Below are positions 61,001 through 64,000 of a DNA stretch of 64,000 bases, one piece after another (the stretch's first letter is position 1; every line of letters starts with the position of its first letter). The notes beneath the pieces were generated by a model. That model saw only the letters and a program-made list of their open reading frames with translations. It ran no database searches and was not told the origin of the DNA. The position numbers and the translations under genes were made by a program. This DNA comes from Sophora flavescens (taxonomy: Eukaryota; Streptophyta; Magnoliopsida; Fabales; Fabaceae). The stretch lies in the NCBI GenBank assembly GCA_030762895.1, contig CM061070.1, positions 49,088,831 through 49,152,830 of the forward strand, written 5' to 3'.

Positions 61001-62910
61001 TGTGTTTATATAATGTAAATCCTTGTACTGAAGAAATCAATTAATCAATAATATTTAAATTATTCAGTATTTGCAAGTATTACCTTGCCTTGGTAGTTTT
61101 GTTATGTCTTCTATTTATTTCTATGTGGATATCTTATCCCTTTCCTTGTAGTTGTTTCTACTGTGATCTAATTACTCGTCTTCCTTGTCTATAAAAAGAA
61201 TCCACAATATATTGAACTGCATTTATTTCTCACCTCAATATAATTGGTTGAGAATTTATATTTGAGAAATGCTATACAGCTCAAATTGTTTCCCAGAAAT
61301 TTGCCAGAAGTTACCAGGTTTCAAACATCGGAGGTTAGAAAGTAGTCGGAACCATTCATCCATACAAAGGTTTAAAATAATGCCAAATCAATTTGGCAAT
61401 AAAATTCTAGTTTCTAGTATTTTCCTTTCTATTTTTATTAGAAAAATCCTACATTCTTACAGTTTCATCAACTACTTAAATCTTGTTCGGCAACAGTATA
61501 ATTTAAAAAATTACAAATTTAATTCAAATTATATAAAGAAATTAAGCATTTATCCTATAATTAGAATACTAAGCATTTAATAAGAAAATGAAAACATTTT
61601 ATGCATTTTGAAGCATTCATGTTTATATACAATGCATACTAGTGATCTAAATTAATTCAACCCGGAAATATGAGTAAATAATTATACCTGCCAGCTGCGA
61701 GCCTTGTTAACCACCAGTTGTAATTCCTCAGCTTCAATACTACTCACCAAAACTTCCAAAGCAGCAACATGTTTCAGAAACTCATTGCATTCATTCATTA
61801 ACTTCTTGAATTTCCATGGTTCAGAGCGAAACACGATCTAAGTACGAAACAAATATGATCAATTTCCATCGCTTAATTAATAAACATCAAGAATTCAAGA
61901 TGGCAAAGAGCAATGAAGGAGGGAGGGAGGGAGAGGATGGCAAAGAGCAATGAAGGAAGGAGGGAGGGAGGGAGAGAGCAATGAAAGAAGGAGGGAGGGA
62001 GAGGGAGGGAGGGGGGGGGGGGTGGGGAGGGAGGGGGGGAGAGAGGGTGCAAAATAGTTTCCACGCTATTGACCAAAGCGAAGCTGAAGGGGAAAAAATA
62101 TATGCTGGAAAACGATATTAAAACACATGAAGAAGGTAATCCTGCATACACTGCAAGGATATCAGAGAATGCCCCCATAAGAGTGGATCAGACAAAAAAA
62201 TTAACTAAATATGCTGCTAATAACATTTTAGCGGTACATTCTATCAATAAATGACCAAGACTTTTGCAGTGCAAAAACCAGAAGTAAAACACTGACCAGT
62301 GCTCAACTATAAAGACATCAGGACAAATTGCCATGTAAAATTTCTAATAATATATCTTTGTCCAAAAAGACTACTTTTTGTTTATTGACAAAAAGAAGGA
62401 ATTTAATAACAAAATAGAAAAATAGGTATAAAGAGAGAGAGAGAGCCCTCAAACAATAGAGAATATAAAAATCACCAACTCCATTTTAAAGACTGCAACT
62501 TTTGTTTTTACTATTGCAGCAGCCATGACTAACTTTGCTTTGTACCAAATTGGATGCCCAAATTATTAAACATGTTTAAAACCAAAGGCGCTTTACTCAA
62601 AGACAAAAACTAAAAATAATGAACAGGCCTCGCTCATGAAAAATTTCGAGTTTATACACAATGTTGGACATCTTTCTGTAACAAGTTTCACACCCACATG
62701 CAAGAAATGACAATCATAGAGGTCAGTAATTACACATGCATCATCCAAAAAGTATAAATAATTGTAAAAAGAATGGAAAGAAAAGAAACTAGAAACCTTT
62801 CTTTGCAGTTTTTTATGTGCTGCTTGAAGCTTTTCTAGCCTTTCTGCCTTTCTATTGTCAGCTTCTCCTGCCAAAAACTGCCCTGCTAAATACCCACATT
62901 CTTTTCGCAC
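27998..62910 (-). CDS. MDN1: Midasin (MDN1), C-terminal part, 32 exons, two frame breaks
   Basis: Midasin is a nuclear and nucleolar dynein-like AAA ATPase that removes assembly factors from pre-60S ribosomes. It is about 5,400 residues in Arabidopsis; the last 2,150 or so codons are here, and the AAA ring lies beyond 64000. Identification rests on the MIDAS/VWA end (AVDDSHSMSESC, SFGTKGNIKLLHDF, IIADG, DSFPFPYYIILRNIEALPRT, final WLELMQ) after an acidic region, and on linker blocks such as ETATCFIDRLTYEYTAYND. Thirty-two exons join in a consistent phase except two, each one base too long. Introns are AG-GT bounded except two candidate GC-AG introns. Two introns hold retrotransposons (6.2 and 15.3 kb). 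Exons are listed one by one. Whether the gene is functional depends on the two frame breaks. Confidence 0.93.
28427..28552 (-). CDS. MDN1: MDN1 exon 31 of window
   Basis: 42 codons, EVSLEGGIAEFSKYMDS to RTLANLLRQ. DSFPFPYYIILRNIEALPRT is the most conserved C-terminal block of midasin. Confidence 0.96.
28632..28730 (-). CDS. MDN1: MDN1 exon 30 of window
   Basis: 33 codons, DNLKRYIRDVSSGNRMVV to SIMDLK, phase 0. Confidence 0.94.
28823..29002 (-). CDS. MDN1: MDN1 exon 29 of window
   Basis: 60 codons, MISNLTFKQENTIADQPVV to GRFHEK. LVLIIADG carries the Asp expected to complete the metal site of the VWA fold. Donor gtatct. Confidence 0.96.
29104..29385 (-). CDS. MDN1: MDN1 exon 28 of window, MIDAS/VWA start
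   Basis: 94 codons, ILQYIASYYLKDKIWLRRTR to FTGEAGVK. The metal-ion-dependent adhesion site motif D-x-S-x-S is present as DDSHS at codons 33-37, after QVVIAV. In the family this domain binds UBL domains of substrates such as Rsa4/NLE and Ytm1/PES complex members. Confidence 0.97.
29497..31218 (-). CDS. MDN1: MDN1 exon 27 of window, acidic D/E-rich region
   Basis: 574 codons in one exon, from QNEKQDDSKEVPGSN to TGKRINMKK, phase 0. It is dominated by Asp and Glu (for example DTGEDEDTDGENEELESEMG) with the conserved GIEMEQDFSAD and VDEKVWDKNEDE near its start and LWRRYELSTTRLSQELTEQ near its end. In midasin this flexible acidic arm links the linker to the MIDAS domain. The exon is fully open, unlike exons 6 and 20. 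Confidence 0.96.
31317..31523 (-). CDS. MDN1: MDN1 exon 26 of window
   Basis: 69 codons, VSVITNVIANILASLFSKGF to DEDQLLGTREQ. GTGMGEGIGLNDVSDQI is the conserved entry to the acidic region. Confidence 0.94.
31717..31863 (-). CDS. MDN1: MDN1 exon 25 of window
   Basis: 49 codons, EKLLNHCDNKINNYSC to FLAMHKS, phase 0, donor gtaagc. Confidence 0.9.
31942..32241 (-). CDS. MDN1: MDN1 exon 24 of window
   Basis: 100 codons, AKLIEEEFTTASKAP to ENVFKAITLG, phase 0, donor gtaagt. Confidence 0.92.
32323..32547 (-). CDS. MDN1: MDN1 exon 23 of window (candidate GC donor)
   Basis: 75 codons, ESLDCYLIGRAKAVTAV to HHFQEITEK, phase 0. The next exon begins AKLIEEE. The junction after GAGAAG reads GCAATT, and no GT lies close enough to keep the phase, so a GC-AG intron is inferred. 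Confidence 0.85.
32632..32790 (-). CDS. MDN1: MDN1 exon 22 of window
   Basis: 53 codons, QLFDSLCAISHEELLLL to MFCKSK, phase 0. Confidence 0.9.
32882..33103 (-). CDS. MDN1: MDN1 exon 21 of window
   Basis: 74 codons, VDRSSSFLNQLVQIQQ to TYKCMWQQK, phase 0, donor gtaagt. Confidence 0.9.
33104..33674 (-). other. MDN1: MDN1 intron
   Basis: 571 bases, A-rich; no element or coding content recognised. Confidence 0.65.
33675..33921 (-). CDS. MDN1: MDN1 exon 20 of window, one base too long
   Basis: 247 bases between phase-0 sites. From the acceptor the frame reads DQHKTWW and then goes off; from the donor side it reads FLQLSGNTEHLLLTNGRLP to NPHKDITLEQ. The shift lies in GGTGGG (CCC on the plus strand at 33900-33902): one G fewer would give WWFLQLSG without interruption. 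Use of a donor two bases further in exon 19 would also restore the frame, replacing the first residues, so the defect may be tolerated. Confidence 0.8.
34036..34262 (-). CDS. MDN1: MDN1 exon 19 of window
   Basis: 227 bases, VRGISIPFGDSQHTLKLKGW to RHKSTYKE. Contains KKSRGKRRALAELLKLLE and the conserved SGLSRHK. Donor gtgtga, phase 0; a GT two bases later would be phase 2. Confidence 0.9.
34371..34462 (-). CDS. MDN1: MDN1 exon 18 of window
   Basis: 92 bases, SVWFENCSKKLDSALQNLF to GKNVE (split codon). The following intron of 108 bases happens to stay open in frame but is intron-like in content. Confidence 0.87.
34545..34705 (-). CDS. MDN1: MDN1 exon 17 of window
   Basis: 161 bases, DILQEPVLIFLNQEVAEKGA to FSSDEN plus two bases. 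The acceptor is gtgaag, chosen because it alone gives phase 0; the donor GTTCTC gives the split Arg codon leading to SVWFENCSKKLD. Confidence 0.82.
34792..35091. mobile_element. 300-bp MITE with 8-base target duplication
   Basis: The terminal inverted repeats start GAGTAATGATAGGTGAACAC and pair over most of each half. A perfect 8-base duplication AAGACAAA flanks the unit (34784-34791 and 35092-35099). Eight bases point to the hAT superfamily, although the termini are not the classic CAGTG. It lies in an MDN1 intron about 90 bases from exon 17. Confidence 0.88.
35100..36197 (-). other. MDN1: MDN1 intron DNA between MITE and Copia 1
   Basis: AT-rich. Near 36005-36140 there is a weak inverted pair (GGAGTTGCTTAA against TTAAGCAACTCTCC) that may be an old MITE. 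No coding content recognised. Confidence 0.45.
36198..36413 (+). repeat. Copia 1 5' LTR
   Basis: 216 bases; a TATA-like CTATATATTG is near 36335 and the tRNA-Met-type primer site begins immediately after at 36414. Confidence 0.92.
36414..37036 (+). other. Copia 1 leader, gag deleted
   Basis: Starts with the primer site, then GC-rich, Cys- and Pro-codon-rich leader with no open gag frame. Comparison with Copia C suggests that the gag and nucleocapsid region has been lost between here and the protease. Confidence 0.65.
37037..40425 (+). pseudogene. Copia 1 pol (protease, integrase, RT, RNase H), broken
   Basis: Order of blocks: protease LWIIDSGATDHMTP (37140), GAG-pre-integrase (37540-37680), integrase (37740-38260; SFIDDCTRVTW, RLRSDNGKEY, PQQNGVAERKN), reverse transcriptase (38990-39900; KARLVAKGYTQTYGIDYEET, FDVKNAFLHG, LLVYVDDMII), RNase H (39940-40425; TDYAGSIVDRRS, CDNKSAISIAHNP). 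Breaks: TAG at 37748, TAA near 37862, a frame change at 38210-38280, TAG at about 38927 and 39343, TGA at 39911, a frame change near 40260. The catalytic YVDD is intact but the element cannot make a full polyprotein. Confidence 0.9.
40435..40650 (+). repeat. Copia 1 3' LTR
   Basis: 216 bases, six differences from the 5' LTR by direct comparison. Confidence 0.92.
40872..41028 (-). CDS. MDN1: MDN1 exon 16 of window
   Basis: 157 bases, VLKYIDASRKEIEIELKEL to LIQKYT. SRKEIEIELKELVKLCRWE is characteristic. The 6.2-kb intron with the Copia element follows. Donor gtaagt. Confidence 0.92.
41126..41194 (-). CDS. MDN1: MDN1 exon 15 of window
   Basis: 69 bases; in the phase set by its neighbours it reads CRMEQPTFLYNIFGFYVQF then LPI, a strongly conserved midasin block (EQPTFLYN). 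Donor gtgagt. Confidence 0.87.
41474..41587 (-). CDS. MDN1: MDN1 exon 14 of window
   Basis: 114 bases, LEDFIHTSSIGEFRKRLQL to CLKINS plus two bases, phase 2 on each side. Acceptor cttgcag. Confidence 0.85.
41691..41755 (-). CDS. MDN1: MDN1 exon 13 of window (candidate GC donor)
   Basis: 65 bases, LWFPLYSVLQPSSSSVQ to IVQ plus two bases. It was found because exons 12 and 14 do not share a phase and the LWFPL block was missing between them. The only donor giving the right phase and a good join to SLEDFIHTSSIGEF is GC (CAGAG then GCATGT). A weaker alternative is GT 15 bases earlier. Confidence 0.68.
41756..42822 (-). other. MDN1: MDN1 intron without recognised elements
   Basis: 1,067 bases, AT-rich, with many homopolymer A/T runs. 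No coding or transposon content recognised; the frames at 41682-41888 and 42506-42718 are low-complexity. Confidence 0.6.
42823..42935 (-). CDS. MDN1: MDN1 exon 12 of window
   Basis: 113 bases: two to finish the split codon, then QFQSVVDLLSSWQKMELGSW to FENNAAN. ELGSWPALLDEV is a well conserved midasin block. Donor gtaagt. Confidence 0.9.
43017..43092 (-). CDS. MDN1: MDN1 exon 11 of window
   Basis: 76 bases, AFSGLQFLLHKAQVMHESGS to KFSLT plus one base; the donor gtataa interrupts an Asn codon completed by the next exon. Confidence 0.83.
43425..43810. mobile_element. MITE with long terminal inverted repeats in MDN1 intron
   Basis: The left side ATGTTATTTGAACAAAAT and the right side ATTTTGATGTTCAAATAACAT are inverted copies. 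The pairing continues with gaps for about 95 bases (AAAACGTGGTTAATGAAGTG against CACTTTATTAACCACGTTTT). The whole 386-base unit folds on itself and has no coding potential. A clean target duplication was not found (the flanking nine bases match poorly), so the superfamily is open. Confidence 0.75.
43974..44138 (-). CDS. MDN1: MDN1 exon 10 of window
   Basis: 55 codons, DSNAPEMANMLKVL to PSGIPLAK, phase 0. The acceptor gtaaag is weaker than the others. Confidence 0.85.
44250..44380 (-). CDS. MDN1: MDN1 exon 9 of window
   Basis: Two bases finish the split codon, then 43 codons VHSSILPSLDAKLMPEHLF to TRYNFFK, phase 0 at the donor (gttttg). Confidence 0.87.
44491..44557 (-). CDS. MDN1: MDN1 exon 8 of window
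   Basis: 67 bases, VSDADRLLSFSDSYK to DLIK plus one base; the next exon completes a Gly codon (phase 1). Confidence 0.85.
45219..45341 (-). CDS. MDN1: MDN1 exon 7 of window
   Basis: 41 codons, MESSEECETLDEEW to GSGDLVQT, phase 0; acidic start, donor gtgagc. Confidence 0.88.
45441..45663 (-). CDS. MDN1: MDN1 exon 6 of window, one base too long
   Basis: 223 bases between phase-0 neighbours, so one base more than a whole number of codons. From the acceptor the frame reads LLHKIFDEFASLW to AFQIESVIEVEIQ and then hits TGA at 45493-45495. From the donor side the good frame is CATETFSEWKEFSSEEKS. The two frames meet around an AAA run (TTT on the plus strand, 45516-45518). Removing one base there would give a continuous frame. 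Both flanking introns have normal splice sites. Confidence 0.8.
45759..45860 (-). CDS. MDN1: MDN1 exon 5 of window
   Basis: 34 codons, VSVIQYRAAVYRN to DNESYK, phase 0, donor gtgagt. Confidence 0.88.
45965..46153 (-). CDS. MDN1: MDN1 exon 4 of window
   Basis: 63 codons, EMVYTLMHFPRAASC to SSGIAADKK, phase 0 at both ends. Confidence 0.9.
46235..46414 (-). CDS. MDN1: MDN1 exon 3 of window
   Basis: 60 codons, ETATCFIDRLTYEY to GQENINLVM, phase 0. The motif IIQPIQVAVYEMKFGLSL is strongly midasin-like. Acceptor ggttgcag, donor gtatct. Confidence 0.92.
46415..46619 (-). other. MDN1: MDN1 intron sequence before nested elements
   Basis: Original intron DNA, AT-rich, no element recognised. Confidence 0.5.
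46620..46835 (+). pseudogene. Possible LINE (non-LTR) fragment
   Basis: In shifting frames the plus strand gives GIPLWCQVIKSKYGIQQYG, similar to the C-terminal region of plant LINE reverse transcriptases (LW-x-V-x-x-x-KYG). It seems to resume after the TRIM at 47567-47640. Too short and decayed to be sure. Confidence 0.35.
46836..47561. mobile_element. Fold-back TRIM: minus and plus copies in one insertion
   Basis: From the left: a minus-strand LTR (about 46836-46961), a minus interior with PPT and primer site (GCTCTGATACA near 47037), and a truncated minus LTR (to about 47143). The plus side follows with a partial interior, an LTR (47245-47367), primer site and interior (47368-47437; TGGTATCAGAGC), and an LTR (47438-47561). 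All LTRs share CCCACATTGACTAGAGATAG and TGGGATTGAGTTAGGCCC-like ends. The unit is flanked by one perfect 5-base duplication GTGGT (46831-46835 and 47562-47566). It carries no coding sequence. Confidence 0.82.
47699..47790 (+). pseudogene. Copia A, left fragment (end of integrase)
   Basis: The plus strand reads RAIKFVFMDYASDKKG, the end of Copia integrase. It stops at 47790, where Copia B is inserted, and resumes after 53246 (IDVTFQENES). Confidence 0.7.
47791..48056 (-). repeat. Copia B 3' LTR with internal 47-base tandem duplication
   Basis: 266 bases, starting TGTTGGAAATAACAATG on the minus strand. A block from GGACGGCAGGACGGTGCAATG to CAATGAACC is repeated in tandem at about 47920-48011. 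Both LTRs carry it, so it predates insertion. Confidence 0.88.
48060..52567 (-). pseudogene. Copia B gag-pol, broken
   Basis: On the minus strand gag starts at ATG 52567 (MSNEEEVVNPANKAENSHVQ) and changes frame soon after. Later blocks: gag GKNYLKWSQLIRTVLKGKGK (52450), protease FWILDSGAIDHMTP (51490; Thr after DSGA replaced by Ile), integrase (50925-50100; TFIDDCTRVTW, RLRSDNGKEY, QQNGVAERKN), RT (49560-48950; FDVKNAFLHGDLEEEIYMDV, LLVYVDDIIVTG) and RNase H (48640-48100; CDNKSAISIAHNPVQHD). Frames shift at several points, among them the gag start, 49400, 48950 and 48650. Confidence 0.88.
52646..52900 (-). repeat. Copia B 5' LTR, outer end lost
   Basis: Matches the other Copia B LTR, including the tandem duplication, up to about 52899. 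The last bases before TGTTGG are replaced by an unrelated 13-base stretch ahead of the TRIM. Confidence 0.85.
52914..53245 (+). mobile_element. TRIM element (plus strand)
   Basis: Two LTRs of about 122-124 bases (52914-53035; 53122-53245) begin at or near TGTATTGGGAAAAACCC and end AAAATCTAATA. Between them are a primer site TGGTATCAGAGC and a purine tract GTGAGGGGG; there is no coding sequence. Same family as the fold-back TRIM at 46836. No clean target duplication, because the left side was altered together with Copia B. Confidence 0.85.
53246..54831 (+). pseudogene. Copia A, middle fragment (integrase end, RT, start of RNase H)
   Basis: Decayed plus-strand Copia pol: FIDVTFQENESLSLSQLQGE (53255), YKARLVAK (53880), EVKNAFLHGNLEEDVYIEIP (54037), FLGIEVAYSKQGIFIS (54357) and a weak RNase H start (54720-54830). 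Stops and frame changes are frequent, more than in Copia B or C, so this is the oldest Copia here and the host of the later insertions. It breaks at the target duplication TATAG (54832-54836). Confidence 0.75.
54837..55040 (+). repeat. Copia C 5' LTR
   Basis: 204 bases with a TATA-like ATAAATAG near 54973. The primer site starts at 55041. Confidence 0.94.
55494..60038 (+). pseudogene. Copia C gag-pol, broken
   Basis: Gag from ATG 55494 (MSNEEEVVNPANKAENSHVQ); CCHC-type knuckle CTYCNKPRHTREKC (56260). Protease FWILDSGATDHMTP (56687), GAG-pre-integrase (57100-57220), integrase (57230-57960), RT (58700-59400; FDVKNAFLHGDLEEE, LLVYVDDIIVTG), RNase H (59560-60038; TDADYAGSITDRRSTTG). Stops or shifts: TAA at about 55774, 56192, 57393 (six T where Copia B has five), 57690, 58220, 58530, 59663. 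Most are one-base length changes relative to Copia B. Active-site residues are otherwise kept. Confidence 0.9.
56363..56536 (+). repeat. 87-base in-frame tandem duplication in Copia C gag
   Basis: Two nearly identical 87-base units (56363-56449, 56450-56536) encode GGSYRRNGKAHIAAGQNEED and nine more residues twice. Copia B has a single copy, so the duplication is specific to C. Confidence 0.9.
60046..60249 (+). repeat. Copia C 3' LTR
   Basis: 204 bases, two substitutions relative to the 5' LTR. Confidence 0.94.
60250..60439 (+). pseudogene. Copia A, RNase H fragment
   Basis: Continues the frame broken by Copia C: VEFRAMEQG and, with frame changes, pieces matching the RNase H region. It is cut by the second TRIM family at 60440. 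Confidence 0.6.
60440..60747 (-). mobile_element. TRIM element, second family (minus strand)
   Basis: Two copies of a 117-124 base LTR (60440 to about 60556 and 60624-60747) share CACTCCCAAAAGCTAGCTC and CAATGTGGGACACAAATGC. A primer site (TGGTATCAGAGCC on the minus strand, 60611-60623) lies beside the right copy. No coding sequence. It interrupts Copia A. Confidence 0.82.
60748..61090 (+). mobile_element. Copia A, 3' end and LTR
   Basis: The end of RNase H (LTEGLPKERFQHL, then IDIHS-like) and a purine tract TTTAGGGGGAG at 60855 are followed by an LTR starting TGTTGAGAATCATCG at about 60867. The LTR end is uncertain. Confidence 0.6.
61091..61687 (-). other. MDN1: MDN1 intron DNA after nested elements
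   Basis: AT-rich; an LTR-like TATA stretch (CTATAAAAAGAATCC near 61190) suggests one more old LTR fragment. No coding content recognised. Confidence 0.4.
61688..61837 (-). CDS. MDN1: MDN1 exon 2 of window
   Basis: 50 codons, IVFRSEPWKF to NKARSWQ, phase 0 at both ends. The 15.3-kb transposon-filled intron follows. The join to ETATCFIDRL in the next exon restores a block typical of midasin, which supports the pairing across that distance. Confidence 0.85.
61838..62796 (-). other. MDN1: MDN1 intron with GA-rich tract
   Basis: 959-base intron containing a purine-rich low-complexity tract at 61909-62048. No coding or element content recognised elsewhere in it. Confidence 0.65.
61909..62048. repeat. 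GGGA/GA-rich low-complexity tract
   Basis: Imperfect GAGGGAGGGAGG repeats with an internal run of about ten G residues near 62013. Such purine tracts can adopt G-quadruplex or triplex forms and are prone to assembly error. Confidence 0.9.
62797..62910 (-). CDS. MDN1: MDN1 exon 1 of window
   Basis: 38 codons, VRKECGYLAG to KKLQRK, phase 0 at both ends. The acceptor is ttccag and the donor gtttct. The Lys/Arg-rich helix belongs to the long linker. The preceding exon lies beyond 64000 or in unrecognised sequence. Confidence 0.8.
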
Positions 62911-63601
62911 CTGGAACGAATTTAGTAAATGGAAACTATTAGAAATAAGTGCATGTTTAATACGTAGCTTTAGTCACATAACCTTGTCATAACTGACTTA
63001 TAGATCTGATTAGTAGAAATTGTAATTTGTAGTTATAGGAATTGGTGTCTGTAATTAGTGTTTCCGAAAAACTGCTTCCATGTACTAACTGTATATAAAT
63101 ACCGGACTATTTGTGTTATCACCACACAATACCTCAAATCCTCCAATTATTTTTTTATGGTATCGGTGGTTTAAACGATCATCCATTCCCCACCACTGGG
63201 CCTTACCGATGGAGCGGGTGCTCCATTCTTTTGTTCAGAATTGCATCTCCACCAACGGCGACTTCTCCTGCAAAGCCATCCACCGACATTGACCGAGTCA
63301 AAACTGTTGACCGGCCCAACCCGGCATTCCTGGGTACAGAATTGCATCTCCACCAATGGCGACTTCTCCTGCAATGCCATCCACCGACGACGACCCAGCC
63401 GAACCTGTTGACCGATGCAACCACCACAAACCAATTTCTATCCACCTCAGGACACCATAGGCCATCCTCTTACCCCTTTTGACCTCGCTTCACTCTCCCT
63501 GGCCTATAACAACCTGAAACCCCATCTCTCCTCTCTGTTTTTGCACACAATCACACAACCTATTGACTCTCCGTCTCACCCTCTGACCTAGCCATCTAAG
63601 T
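62911..63601. other. Upstream MDN1 intron with Copia-like leader
   Basis: A TATA-like TATATAAATACC (63091), then TTTTATGGTATCGGTGG (63155), resembles an LTR end and a degenerate primer site, followed by GC-rich leader-like DNA with a tandem pair of GAATTGCATCTCCACCAA blocks (63239 and 63340). No gene. The minus-strand frames at 63171-63445 are probably chance. Confidence 0.35.
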
Positions 63602-64000
63602 GTGTAACACCCCGTTTTCTCACGTCTTAACCAGTAATTATAGTTTATATTATTACCGGGGATCTAGAAAACGATTTTGAGGAAAACAAAATCATAGTTG
63701 AGACCTTCTATATTGAAGGAAGTTATGGTTAAATTTTGGGTTTAAAACTCAGACGGAAACCGGTCTGCGTTTTTACTGACAGTATAATTTTATACCGACA
63801 GAAAATCCTAATTTCGGTCCCAAAAAAAAAATTTCAAAATGTTGCCACTTACTGGGGACATTATATATTTTAAGAATTTTTACTCAAAAATAAAATATTT
63901 TGTTTTATCGGGTGAAATTTTAGCGGAAAAACAGTTGAAAACCCTAATTGGGTAAACCGACGGAGCTGGAAACGGATTCGCATAGCTGTGTCAGAGGATA
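63602..64000 (+). mobile_element. Start of an LTR, possibly Gypsy, running off the window
   Basis: TGTGTAACACCCCGTTTTC at 63601 resembles the TGTAACACCCC start of plant chromovirus-type LTRs. The remaining 390 bases are noncoding. The family cannot be confirmed without the rest. Confidence 0.35.

Noticed and set aside
62069..62254. 61-codon Lys-rich frame
   Set aside because: It lies inside an MDN1 intron next to a GA-rich tract and has no recognisable content.

Overview
This is nuclear DNA from a flowering plant, most likely a eudicot. The introns are short and AT-rich, and the window is full of plant-type Copia (including Sirevirus), Athila-type Gypsy, CACTA, TRIM and MITE elements. I could not name the species; a legume would fit but is only a guess. 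No prokaryotic gene, CRISPR array, rRNA or tRNA gene was seen.

Layout. 1-3751: Sirevirus debris (a minus-strand LTR with a gag fragment, a plus-strand gag-pol fragment, and the start of another LTR). 3752-12730: a CACTA transposon with exact ends, a broken TnpD-like transposase gene and a second gene whose C-terminal part resembles a Ulp1-type cysteine peptidase. 12731-13540: the rest of the LTR the CACTA element split. 13541-23256: an Athila-type Gypsy element lacking reverse transcriptase and integrase, preceded by a truncated copy of its own 3' end, with another family's solo LTR nested in its 5' LTR. 23257-27700: degraded LTR-like and anonymous DNA.

27998-62910, minus strand: the only recognisable host gene, the C-terminal part of midasin (MDN1), the giant dynein-like AAA ATPase of 60S ribosome biogenesis. 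I place 32 coding exons holding about 2,150 codons, including the acidic D/E-rich region and the MIDAS/VWA domain. Earlier exons lie beyond 64000. Two introns are swollen by mobile DNA: 6.2 kb (34706-40871, a 300-bp MITE and a Copia element) and 15.3 kb (46415-61687, a nest of four Copia-derived units, three TRIM insertions and a possible LINE fragment). Two MDN1 exons each carry one extra base that breaks an otherwise consistent frame. Similar one-base length changes in homopolymers occur in the mobile elements, so consensus-sequence error has to be weighed against real loss of the gene.

The genes do not form a pathway: one housekeeping gene lies next to and is invaded by several layers of transposons. 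The best leads are the two MDN1 frame breaks, the palindrome arrays in the Athila and Sirevirus LTRs, the CACTA Ulp1-like gene, the inverted pair of Copia elements with near-identical interiors but different LTRs, and a fold-back TRIM flanked by one target duplication.
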